A stretch of 64,000 bases of DNA, from positions 558,001 through 622,000 of the forward strand of contig NZ_CABPRU010000001.1 in the NCBI RefSeq assembly GCF_902459705.1, in the 5' to 3' direction. This document shows positions 43,360-51,213 of the stretch, one piece after another. A model generated the notes under the pieces. That model made no database searches. It saw only the letters and a list, made by a program, of their open reading frames with translations, and was not told the origin of the DNA. A program made the position numbers and the translations under genes. The DNA comes from Pandoraea terrigena (GTDB lineage: Bacteria > Pseudomonadota > Gammaproteobacteria > Burkholderiales > Burkholderiaceae). Numbering within the stretch: the stretch's first letter is position 1; each line of letters starts with the position of its first letter.

Positions 43360-44618
43360 CGCCGGCCTTCTCCTATCGTTATGCGTGTGTGCGGTGCGCG
43401 GCGCCACAGCCGTGGGGCGAGATCCGTTATCGCTGCCTCGAGTGCGGACAGAACCTTCGTATTCAACGCCAGGTCGATGCGGATTCGCCGAGCGCCGCGG
43501 ACATCGTGAGCACGTTCCACGGTCGAGGGCTCTGGCGATATGGCGCCCTCCTGCCGGTCGAAGCCCGCTGGGCCAGCCGACTGGCCGTCGGCGGCACGCC
43601 ATTGGTCGATTGCGGCGATGGCGGTGGCGTTCGCCTCTGGGTGAAGGATGAAGCGCGGAATCCAAGCGGATCGATCAAGGACCGCGCCACCGACGTGGTG
43701 CTTGCGTTCGCCAGACGCGCCGGGTGCCGGCATTCGGTGACCGCCTCGACCGGCAATGCCGGTGCGTCGCTGGCGTGCATCGCGGCATCGCACGGCATGT
43801 CGGCGACGGTTGTCGTACCGGCCAGCACGCCCTTCGCCAAGTTGGCGCAGATTCGCGCGTATGGAGCGAAGGTCTGCGAGGTCGACGGCAGCTACGACGG
43901 CGCCTTCGACATCGCCGAGCGCATGGCCGACGACGCCCGCGTGTGCTGTCGCAATACGGGCATCAATCCCTTCACACGCGAAGGCAAGAAGACTTGTGCG
44001 TTCGAGATCGCGGAAGCGCTCGATTGGCGTGTGCCTGACTGGGTGATCGTGCCGACGGGGGACGGCAACATGCTGTCCGGCATTGCGGCGGGGTTTCTCG
44101 ATCTCCATGCGCTCGGCATCACGTCCGCCGTGCCGCGCCTGCTCGCGGCGCAGGCCGACAGTTCGAACAGCATCACGCGCGATTGGCGCGCCTGTGACGA
44201 TGCGATGGCATTGCCTGAGTCGCCCACCCTCGTCAGCCCGGACACCGTGGCCGACAGTCTGTCGGTCGGCCGCCCGCGTGATCACTTTGCGGCACTGCAC
44301 GCCTTGCGCGCTACGCGTGGCGCGTGCGTCGCGCTCAGCGATGCCCGGATCATGGCGGCGTCGCGCGATCTGGCACAGCACTTCGGGCTATGGTTCGAGC
44401 CGTCGACGGCGGTTGGCTACGCCGCGTTAGGTGAATGTCTCGCGACCGGGCGCATCCAGCCCCGGTCGCGCGTCGTGCTGATCGGGACGGGAAGCGGGCT
44501 GAAATCCCTGCCGCGCTTTGATAGCGCGGCGCCCGGCCATCTGCGGGACTCTGCCAATGCCGTACCGCGTCGCATGCCCGGCGAGCCCGGATATGAGCAG
44601 TCGGAGGCGCAGCCGTGA
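43356..44618 (+). CDS. Threonine-synthase-like PLP enzyme with N-terminal zinc ribbon
   Basis: The 420-residue protein starts with a zinc-ribbon (Cys11, Cys14, Cys27, Cys30: two CXXC pairs) and continues as a fold-type II PLP enzyme. The PLP lysine lies in 'NPSGSIKDRATDVV' and the phosphate loop is 'STGNAGASLA'. This layout is that of short threonine synthases, which act on O-phosphohomoserine. Because the host must have its own threonine synthase and this copy sits in a biosynthetic operon, it probably catalyses a beta- or gamma-replacement on a pathway intermediate. GTG start overlaps the upstream stop by 4 bases (GTGA). Confidence 0.82.
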   Translation: MTPAFSYRYACVRCAAPQPWGEIRYRCLECGQNLRIQRQVDADSPSAADIVSTFHGRGLWRYGALLPVEARWASRLAVGGTPLVDCGDGGGVRLWVKDEARNPSGSIKDRATDVVLAFARRAGCRHSVTASTGNAGASLACIAASHGMSATVVVPASTPFAKLAQIRAYGAKVCEVDGSYDGAFDIAERMADDARVCCRNTGINPFTREGKKTCAFEIAEALDWRVPDWVIVPTGDGNMLSGIAAGFLDLHALGITSAVPRLLAAQADSSNSITRDWRACDDAMALPESPTLVSPDTVADSLSVGRPRDHFAALHALRATRGACVALSDARIMAASRDLAQHFGLWFEPSTAVGYAALGECLATGRIQPRSRVVLIGTGSGLKSLPRFDSAAPGHLRDSANAVPRRMPGEPGYEQSEAQP

Positions 44619-45571
44619 GACGCCCGCGCATCATCGTACTTGGGGCCGGTGTCAGCGGCCTGACGACGGCCGTGACGATGTCGATGGCCGGATGCGACGT
44701 CGTCATTTACGCGGCGGAAGGCCCGGCGCAGACGACGTCGGCGCTCGCGGCGGCGATCTGGCATCCGTTCTATCAGGCGCCCGACCTCGTCTACCTCGAA
44801 CGTGCGCGTCACACCTATACGACGATGCGTCGGTTGTCTGCCGACGCGGCCTCCGGCGTACGCATGCGCTCGCTGACCGAATACTTCCGGCGTGATGCCG
44901 GGGTGCCGTGGTGGGCGGAATGCGCCAATGGCCTCGAGCGCCTGGCGCCGGCGAATGTGCCGTCGCGCTTCGCCAGTGCTTACCGCATGGACGTGCCTGT
45001 GGCGGACGCGGGGACCTATCTTCGGTACTTGATGACGCTGTTCCTCGACCTCGGGGGACAGTATGTGCGGCGACGCGTCGGCGATCCGGCGTCGTTGCTC
45101 GACGACGCCGACCGCGTGGTGAATTGCTGCGGATACGGAAGTCGGCCGTTTGGTGACAGCGAGTTGTCGTTATCGCGCGCCGTCGTACTTCGGGCCACGT
45201 GCGACGACGCTGTGCGCGGCTGTTTCATCGACGATTCCGATCCGGCGTCGCCGACCTACGTCGTGGAGCGCGATGACGACATCGTTCTGGGCGGCACCGC
45301 CGATCTCGATCTCACATCGACCGTGATCGATGAGCGGCAGGTCGAGGACATTATTCGCCGCTGTACCGGGCTGTGTGAGGGCGTCGCAGCGCTGCGTGTC
45401 GTCGAAGCTCGCCTCGGATTCCGGCCGATGCGACATGTGCCGCGCGTGGCGTGCGACGCGGGGCATCCGCGTCTGCTTCACAACTATGGCCACGGGGGCG
45501 GGGGCTTCACGTTGTCGTGGGGATGCGCCAACGACGTGCTCCGGCTCACGGGCATCGCGTCGGGCAAGTAG
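44615..45571 (+). CDS. D-amino-acid-oxidase-like FAD-dependent oxidoreductase
   Basis: The 318-residue flavoprotein has the N-terminal FAD loop 'IIVLGAGVSGLTTAVTM' and the C-terminal DAO signature 'LLHNYGHGGGGFTLSWGCAND', with 'GFRPMRH' before it carrying the substrate-carboxylate arginine. It likely oxidises an amino acid or amine intermediate to an imine or keto acid, releasing hydrogen peroxide. Being slightly shorter than eukaryotic D-amino acid oxidase is usual for bacterial members. GTG start overlaps the previous gene by 4 bases. Confidence 0.85.
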   Translation: MRRPRIIVLGAGVSGLTTAVTMSMAGCDVVIYAAEGPAQTTSALAAAIWHPFYQAPDLVYLERARHTYTTMRRLSADAASGVRMRSLTEYFRRDAGVPWWAECANGLERLAPANVPSRFASAYRMDVPVADAGTYLRYLMTLFLDLGGQYVRRRVGDPASLLDDADRVVNCCGYGSRPFGDSELSLSRAVVLRATCDDAVRGCFIDDSDPASPTYVVERDDDIVLGGTADLDLTSTVIDERQVEDIIRRCTGLCEGVAALRVVEARLGFRPMRHVPRVACDAGHPRLLHNYGHGGGGFTLSWGCANDVLRLTGIASGK

Positions 45572-45620
45572 CGCCTCGCTGTGGGATGGCGGGCAATGAA
45601 TGACGACCCTGGGAGACGAC

Positions 45621-46268
45621 ATGGAACTGGATCCGGCGACGCTTGACGAGGCAAGTCTTTACAACTTCATGATGAGTACGATCCTGCCGCGTCCCATTGC
45701 GTGGGTGAGTACTGTCGATGCGCAGGGCCGGACGAATCTGGCGCCCTACGCCTACTTCATGGGGGTGTGCTGTGTGCCGATGACGGTGCTGTTCTGCCCG
45801 GTGGTACCGCCCGCGCCGAGGCGAAAGAAGGACACGTTGCTCAACGTAGAGGCGGTGCCGGAGTTCGTGGTGAACGTGGCGAACCTGGCGTGCATCGATG
45901 CCGTGAATCTCTCGGCAGCGCCGCTGCCGCCGGGCGAGTCGGAGTTCGATCTGGCTGGCGTGACCCCGATTCCGTCGTCGCGCGTACGGCCGCCGCGCGT
46001 TCGGGAGGCCGCCGTGGCGTACGAATGCCGGGTGCGCGACATCATCGAGATCAGCGCCGCGCCCGGGGGCGGATGGGTGGTGCTCGGCACGGTCGTCGCG
46101 GCCCATGTCGACGACGCGTTGCTCGACCCAGTCACCCATCACGTGGATTTGCAGGCGCTCAGTCCCGTGGGACGATTGGGCGGCGGATCATTCGTGAATG
46201 CCGCCAGCGATACCTTCACGTTGACGCGATACAAGACGCTCGCCGATCTGGCGGCGCGGACCCGATGA
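45621..46268 (+). CDS. Flavin reductase family protein (DIM6/NTAB)
   Basis: The 215-residue split-barrel flavin-binding protein has 'FMMSTILPRPIAWVSTVDAQGRTNLAPYAYFMGV' by position (about 11-44), 'DTLLNVEAVPEFVVNVAN' and 'LSPVGRLGGGSFVNA'. It would supply reduced FMN/FAD or act on a pathway intermediate; a plausible role is electron delivery to the diiron oxygenase. The ATG at 45621 is preferred to 45600 because GGGAGA precedes it. Its last 53 bases overlap the convergent luxR-type gene. Confidence 0.82.
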   Translation: MELDPATLDEASLYNFMMSTILPRPIAWVSTVDAQGRTNLAPYAYFMGVCCVPMTVLFCPVVPPAPRRKKDTLLNVEAVPEFVVNVANLACIDAVNLSAAPLPPGESEFDLAGVTPIPSSRVRPPRVREAAVAYECRVRDIIEISAAPGGGWVVLGTVVAAHVDDALLDPVTHHVDLQALSPVGRLGGGSFVNAASDTFTLTRYKTLADLAARTR

Positions 46269-47028
46269 TGGGCGGCACGGTGCCGGCGGTATCGTCGAGC
46301 AGGCCGTAATCGCTCGCGAGCTTTGCTGCCCGATGGCGACTCGAGACATTGAACTTGCGCATGACACTGCGCAAATGGAACACCACACCATGCTCGGAGA
46401 GCGTGAGAATGCGCCCGATTTCCCACGAGGTCTTACCGCGCGCCACCCATCGCAGGCACTCGCGCTCGCGCGGCGTCAGCGCGGGAGCGCCCGGATGCAC
46501 GGCGTCGCGCTGCACGATGCGCCACACGGCTTCATGCACATGCATCGCCAGTAACGCACCGGCATGCGCGCCGGGCACTCGCGCATTGCGAGGGAGGGGG
46601 CGCGGGGATGAGAGACTCAACATTCCCGCCGCACCCGACGGGGTGAACACCGGATACGTCAAGCCATAGCGCATGCCAGCGGCGCGCTGCTCGCGAAGCA
46701 ACTGCCGGGCATCGGGCGAGGTATAAAGCGATGGCGTCCATTCGACGGGGGTGAGTTGCTGGCTGGCGCGCGTCAGCACGGGATCGATGCTGGCGTAGTG
46801 CTGCGCGTCGTAACGTGCTTGCCACGCGCGCGGCAAGTTGCCGAGTCGCGGCGTCGCCCGCTTCCCGCCCGGCAGGAGGAAATGTCCGCGATAGCTGAAA
46901 TGGCGGTGACCAAGCGAGCCACACAACGACGGCAGCAGGGCGCACAAGGCATTGACGTCAGCGGCGGCGCCCAAGGCGCTCAGACCGTCGGCAAACGAGC
47001 GAGGGGTGACGCAGCGCGTGGCACACAT
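46216..47028 (-). CDS. LuxR-type quorum-sensing regulator (solo)
   Basis: The 270-residue protein has an autoinducer-binding domain with the conserved set of TraR/LasR positions: 'AWQARYDAQHYASIDPVLTR' supplies the Trp, Tyr, Asp and Pro, 'LTPVEW' the second Trp, and 'AGMRYGLTYPV' the Gly. The C-terminal helix-turn-helix is 'LTPRERECLRWVARGKTSWEIGRILTLSEHGVVFHL' by position (about 185-220). No luxI-type synthase gene was seen in the window. The frame extends to 47172, but the Arg-rich extension looks non-coding, so 47028 is preferred. It likely controls the adjacent biosynthetic operon. Confidence 0.85.
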   Translation of the reverse strand: MCATRCVTPRSFADGLSALGAAADVNALCALLPSLCGSLGHRHFSYRGHFLLPGGKRATPRLGNLPRAWQARYDAQHYASIDPVLTRASQQLTPVEWTPSLYTSPDARQLLREQRAAGMRYGLTYPVFTPSGAAGMLSLSSPRPLPRNARVPGAHAGALLAMHVHEAVWRIVQRDAVHPGAPALTPRERECLRWVARGKTSWEIGRILTLSEHGVVFHLRSVMRKFNVSSRHRAAKLASDYGLLDDTAGTVPPIIGSAPPDRRASCIAST

Positions 47029-47172
47029 GGCATGGCGACGTAGGGAACGAGTTTCGCTTTTAGCACGCGTTGTATCGACGCGCGCATCGCGGGTCGCCGA
47101 GGGTCGGGCGCGCCGCAGCCGCGCAGCGATCGGGGCGGCCCTCCCAGGGCGCGACATAACGTCGCAGGCCAT

Positions 47173-47208
47173 GTCCGATATCGCGCGGACGGTTGGCGGA
47201 TATCGGAC
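47173..47208. promoter_or_regulatory. 10-bp inverted repeat upstream of the luxR-type gene
   Basis: Arms GTCCGATATC and GATATCGGAC are perfect and 16 bases apart; each arm is itself nearly palindromic around GATATC. The site lies 145-180 bases before the LuxR-type start and about 290 before the -35 of the DUF2244-cox promoter. In the 579-base gap 47029-47607 it and that promoter are the only features found. Confidence 0.5.
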
Positions 47209-47495
47209 GAATCCCGCATCGCAGCGAAGGCGACGGTACGTGCGCGGTATTGTGCGATTCGAGTGACGGGCGTTGGACGCGGTGGGGTGCCAGTCGTCGG
47301 CGAGGACGTCGTCGGGTAGTCAGGACACCGCAACGAGTCGCAGCCTTGTTGCAACGTGTCAAATCGATGACGCATAGGGAGTATCCCGTAGTCGCTCCGC
47401 CGCCGCGATTTCCGTCTAGGGGAATAAACGGATTTCCCTTTTGCATCAATGAGTTCAGGAGAATGCTATGGCGCGCCAAATACTCGGTATCAATG

Positions 47496-47525
47496 TTGTC
47501 GCTTGGAGAATGCGCGTTCTATAAT
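47496..47525 (+). promoter_or_regulatory. Sigma-70 promoter of the cytochrome oxidase operon
   Basis: TTGTCG, an 18-base spacer and a perfect TATAAT stand 83 bases before the DUF2244 ATG. The surrounding stretch is AT-richer than its flanks. It is the natural start point of the DUF2244-ctaC-ctaD unit. Confidence 0.7.
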
Positions 47526-47607
47526 GCGGCAGTTTGTCGCGGCCCGGATGCAGCAAGTTCCCGGCCGTCGGACATGAAAGACCCAAAATGCCCCACGGGT
47601 GACGGCG

Positions 47608-48081
47608 ATGCTCGCAGCCTCTTCTTCCGATGCCGTTTCGGTGACGAAGGAATGGAAGCACAAGCGCAACTGCGCGATATCGCCGCGCCAGTTTGTCCTG
47701 TTCTACCTGTCGTTGGCCGCCGTGTCGCTGGGTGTTGCCTTGATTGCGGCGTGGCGCGGTGGGTGGTTGGTCTTGCCGTTCACAGGCCTGGACTTGCTCG
47801 TGGTGGGCGTCGCGTTCGTCATTCATGCCCGGCATGCCACAGATTACGAGGTCATTCGGTTGTCGCCCGTGAGCCTTGTGGTCGAGCAACGTTCAGCACA
47901 GAGGTTGACGCAGTACGAGTTCAATCCCCGCTGGGTGCGCATCGACATCGAGAAGCCGCCGCGTATGCGCATCGTCTTGCGCTCGGGTAGCCGCTCGGTC
48001 ACCGTCGGTGCCTATCTTGCGCCGCATCGCCGCGAAACGTTTGCGCGCGAGCTGCGCCGTTGTCTTGCCCAACAGGCCTGA
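47608..48081 (+). CDS. DUF2244 family membrane protein
   Basis: The 157-residue protein has a polar N terminus, two adjacent membrane helices (about residues 28-70, 'FVLFYLSLAAVSLGVALIAAW' then 'LVLPFTGLDLLVVGVAFVIHA') and a cytosolic domain with 'VVEQRSAQRLTQYEFNPRWVRI'. This is the DUF2244 layout. Such genes commonly precede ctaC in Alpha- and Betaproteobacteria, suggesting a link to oxidase biogenesis, but no function is proven. A GTG at 47599 is an alternative start. Confidence 0.85.
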   Translation: MLAASSSDAVSVTKEWKHKRNCAISPRQFVLFYLSLAAVSLGVALIAAWRGGWLVLPFTGLDLLVVGVAFVIHARHATDYEVIRLSPVSLVVEQRSAQRLTQYEFNPRWVRIDIEKPPRMRIVLRSGSRSVTVGAYLAPHRRETFARELRRCLAQQA

Positions 48082-48145
48082 GAGATGGAGACTATCTCGG
48101 GCGACCGCCAGGGAGGTTTGGATGGTAATTTTGGGTAAGGAAGCT

Positions 48146-49351
48146 ATGAAAAAAACGAAACACGCCTTGGCGGCCTTCCTTGCGGGCGCCTCGCTGCTCG
48201 CCTGCGCTCCGGCCCTGGCGGCGGTCACGGACATGCCCGGGGGGCCGGCCGTCTACGAACTCAACTTCCAGCCGCCGGTCACGAAGCTCGCGCAAGAGCT
48301 TCACAGCCTGCACACCATGATGTTGATCATCTGCCTGGTGATCTTCCTCGGCGTGTTCGGCGTGATGTTCTACTCGATTTTCAAGCACCGCAAATCCAAG
48401 GGCCATCAACCCGCGAATTTCCACGAAAGCACCACGGTCGAGGTGATCTGGACGGTCGTACCGTTCATTATCGTGATTCTCATGGCGCTGCCTGCCACGA
48501 AGACCGTGGTCGCCATGAAGGACACCACCAACGCCGACCTGACGATCAAGGTCACCGGCTATCAGTGGAAGTGGGGCTACGACTACCTGAACGGCGAAGG
48601 CGAGGGCATCAAGTTCCTCTCTACGCTCACTACGCCGCGCAGCCAGATCGACGGACAGGCGCCGAAGAGCAACACGTATCTGCAGGAAGTCGACAACCCG
48701 ATGGTCGTGCCGGTCAACAAGAAGGTGCGTTTGATCACCACGGCCAACGACGTCATCCATTCGTTCTACGTGCCGGCCTTCGGCATCAAGCAGGATGCGA
48801 TTCCGGGCTTCGTTCGCGACACGTGGTTCAAGGCCGAAAAGGTGGGCGAGTATCGCGGCTTTTGCACCGAGTTGTGCGGCAAGGAACACGCATTCATGCC
48901 GGTCGTGGTGAAGGTCGTCTCGGAAGCGGATTACAACACGTGGGTCGAGGCGAAGAAGAAACTGATGGCCGCGTCGGCCGACGATCCGAACAAGACTTAC
49001 ACGGTGCAGGAGTTGATGGAGCGCGGCCAGAAGGTCTACGCGTCGAATTGCGCGGTGTGCCACCAGCCGAACGGCAAGGGGGGCGGTGCCTTCCCGGCGC
49101 TCGACGGCTCGAAGATCGCGAACGGCCCGGTGGCAGACCACATCAGCATTGTGCTGCACGGCAAGAATGCGATGCCTAACTGGTCGCATCTGAACGATGT
49201 GGAGCTTGCGTCCGTGATTACCTTCGAGCGCAACTCGTGGAGCAACAAGACCGGCGACGTGGTTCAGCCGGCACAGGTGCGCGAAGCGCGTGGCAACAAA
49301 TCGGCCAAGGCCGCAGGCGCTGCCGACGCTGGCGCAGCGAAGAACAGTTAA
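48146..49351 (+). CDS. ctaC: Cytochrome c oxidase subunit II with fused cytochrome c domain
   Basis: The 401-residue subunit carries the CuA electron entry site of the aa3-type oxidase. After a signal sequence (about 1-26) come two membrane helices, the cupredoxin domain with the CuA motif 'CTELCGKEHAFM' (about 241-252), and a C-terminal class I cytochrome c domain with heme motif 'CAVCH' (about 301-305) and axial Met in 'NAMPNW'. The fusion is of caa3 type, so electrons may pass through the fused heme. AAGGAAG precedes the ATG. Followed by ctaD after 35 bases. Confidence 0.96.
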   Translation: MKKTKHALAAFLAGASLLACAPALAAVTDMPGGPAVYELNFQPPVTKLAQELHSLHTMMLIICLVIFLGVFGVMFYSIFKHRKSKGHQPANFHESTTVEVIWTVVPFIIVILMALPATKTVVAMKDTTNADLTIKVTGYQWKWGYDYLNGEGEGIKFLSTLTTPRSQIDGQAPKSNTYLQEVDNPMVVPVNKKVRLITTANDVIHSFYVPAFGIKQDAIPGFVRDTWFKAEKVGEYRGFCTELCGKEHAFMPVVVKVVSEADYNTWVEAKKKLMAASADDPNKTYTVQELMERGQKVYASNCAVCHQPNGKGGGAFPALDGSKIANGPVADHISIVLHGKNAMPNWSHLNDVELASVITFERNSWSNKTGDVVQPAQVREARGNKSAKAAGAADAGAAKNS

Positions 49352-49386
49352 GTGCCGTTCGACCAGTTCGAGGAAGGAGATTGGGT

Positions 49387-50979
49387 ATGAGTTCCATCGC
49401 TCACGATCACGTGGCGGGTCACGACGATCACGCGCACGACCATCCGCACGGGTGGCGTCGCTGGCTGTTCGCGACGAATCACAAGGACATCGGCACGATG
49501 TACATGATCTTCTCGTTCGTCATGCTGCTCTCGGGCGGCGTGATGGCGCTGATGATCCGTACGGAGTTGTTCGAGCCGGGCCTGCAGTTCATTCGCCCGG
49601 AGTTCTTCAACCAACTCACCACCATGCACGGGCTGGTGATGATTTTCGGCGCGATCATGCCGGCGTTCGTGGGGTTTGCGAACTGGATGATCCCGCTGCA
49701 GATCGGCGCGTCGGACATGGCCTTCGCGCGCATGAACAACTTCAGCTTCTGGCTGCTGCCGGTCGGGGGCCTGTTGCTGATCTCGTCGTTCCTCGTGCCG
49801 GGCGGTGCCACGGCAGCCGGCTGGACGATGTACGCGCCGCTGTCGGTGCAGATGGGGCCGGGCCAGGATATGGCGATCTTCGGCGCGCACATTCTCGGCG
49901 CGTCGTCGATCATGGGGGCGATCAACATCATCGTCACCATCCTGAACATGCGCGCGCCGGGCATGACGCTCATGAAGATGCCGATGTTCGTGTGGACGTG
50001 GCTGATTACCGCCTATCTGCTGATCGCCGTGATGCCGGTGCTCGCCGGCGCGATCACGATGCTGCTCACGGACCGTCACTTCGGTACGTCGTTCTTCAAC
50101 GCGGCGGGCGGCGGCGATCCGGTGATGTACCAGCACATCTTCTGGTTCTTCGGACACCCCGAGGTGTACATCATGATTCTGCCGGCGTTCGGGATCGTCT
50201 CGCAGGTGATTCCGGCGTTCTCGCGCAAGCGGCTGTTCGGCTATAGCTCCATGGTGTACGCCACGGCGTCGATCGCGATCCTGTCGTTCATGGTGTGGGC
50301 GCACCACATGTTCGTGACGGGCATGCCGGTCACGGGCCAGCTCTTCTTCATGTACGCCACGATGCTGATCTCGGTGCCGACCGGCGTGAAGGTGTTCAAC
50401 TGGGTCGCCACGATGTGGAAGGGTTCGCTCACGTTCGAGTCGCCGATGCTCTTCGCCGTCGGCTTCCTGTTCGTGTTCACGATGGGCGGTTTCACCGGCC
50501 TGATGCTCTCGATGGCGCCGCTCGATATCCAGATGCACGGCACTTACTACGTGGTGGCGCACTTCCACTACGTGCTCGTGGCCGGTTCGCTCTTCGCGCT
50601 CTTCTCGGGATTCTATTACTGGGTGCCAAAGTGGACAGGCCACATGTATAACGAGTGGCGCGGCAAATTCCACTTCTGGGGCACGCTCATCACGTTCAAC
50701 GTGACGTTCTTCCCGATGCACTTCCTGGGGCTGGCCGGCATGCCGCGTCGTTATGCCGACTACCCGGCGCAGTTCACCGATTTCAACCAGATCGCGACCA
50801 TCGGGGCGTTTGGCTTCGGCCTGATGCAGGTGTACTTCCTCTTCTTCGTGGCGCTGCCGACGTGGCGCGGCGGCCCGGCCGCCGAAGCGAAGCCCTGGGA
50901 TGGTGCGGAAGGTCTCGAATGGACGGTACCGAGCCCGGCACCGTTCCATACGTTCGAGACGCCGCCGAAAGTGCATTGA
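49387..50979 (+). CDS. ctaD: Cytochrome c oxidase subunit I
   Basis: The 530-residue catalytic subunit has twelve membrane helices holding heme a and the heme a3-CuB centre. Recognisable are the low-spin heme ligand region 'LTTMHGLVMIFGAIMPAFVGFAN', the CuB/Tyr cross-link motif 'WFFGHPEVYIMILPAFG' (His-Pro-Glu-Val-Tyr), 'VWAHHMFVTGM' with paired CuB His and 'HFHYVLVAGSLFALF' with the heme a/a3 His pair. The His/Asp-rich N terminus is common in beta-proteobacteria. GGAGA precedes the ATG. Confidence 0.98.
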   Translation: MSSIAHDHVAGHDDHAHDHPHGWRRWLFATNHKDIGTMYMIFSFVMLLSGGVMALMIRTELFEPGLQFIRPEFFNQLTTMHGLVMIFGAIMPAFVGFANWMIPLQIGASDMAFARMNNFSFWLLPVGGLLLISSFLVPGGATAAGWTMYAPLSVQMGPGQDMAIFGAHILGASSIMGAINIIVTILNMRAPGMTLMKMPMFVWTWLITAYLLIAVMPVLAGAITMLLTDRHFGTSFFNAAGGGDPVMYQHIFWFFGHPEVYIMILPAFGIVSQVIPAFSRKRLFGYSSMVYATASIAILSFMVWAHHMFVTGMPVTGQLFFMYATMLISVPTGVKVFNWVATMWKGSLTFESPMLFAVGFLFVFTMGGFTGLMLSMAPLDIQMHGTYYVVAHFHYVLVAGSLFALFSGFYYWVPKWTGHMYNEWRGKFHFWGTLITFNVTFFPMHFLGLAGMPRRYADYPAQFTDFNQIATIGAFGFGLMQVYFLFFVALPTWRGGPAAEAKPWDGAEGLEWTVPSPAPFHTFETPPKVH

Positions 50980-50981
50980 TC

Positions 50982-51101
50982 ATGGCCGCCAGTCGCGAGC
51001 AGCGAGCGAAGAACCTGCGCACGGGGCTGATCCTGGCCTCGGTCGTGCTGGCCTTCTTCTTCGGGGTGATGATCAAGGTCAAGCTGGTGGGCGGCATCTG
51101 A
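50982..51101 (+). CDS. Cytochrome oxidase small assembly protein
   Basis: A 39-residue single-helix membrane protein (MAASREQRAKNLRTGLILA then a hydrophobic helix to residue 34) starts 2 bases after the ctaD stop. Such short proteins between ctaD and ctaG recur in Burkholderiales and are annotated as cytochrome oxidase small assembly proteins. The basic N terminus suggests the helix is inserted with a cytosolic N terminus. No mechanism is known to me. Confidence 0.8.
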   Translation: MAASREQRAKNLRTGLILASVVLAFFFGVMIKVKLVGGI

Positions 51102-51213
51102 TCGGGAGACGTTCCGCCACACTCGTGGGGCACGCGGTCAGGGTGGGAGGCACACGGCAACCGACGGCATCGGAGGATCGACGGCCGTCAAGCGGGGAAC
51201 CGGCAAGGCAAAT

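Noticed and set aside
37618-46268. Assigning the cluster outright to L-alanosine biosynthesis
   Set aside because: L-Dap genes and a PurA copy are suggestive, but the nitrosuccinate-type nitrite-forming enzymes (CreD/CreE-like) and the carrier-protein machinery associated with diazeniumdiolates were not seen.
47173-47208. Calling the GATATC inverted repeat a lux box
   Set aside because: Arm spacing of 16 bases and the sequence do not fit the roughly 20-bp lux-box dyad.
47193-47990. A plus-strand 265-codon open frame across the oxidase promoter
   Set aside because: It crosses the TTGTCG/TATAAT promoter and overlaps DUF2244 in another frame with low-complexity sequence.
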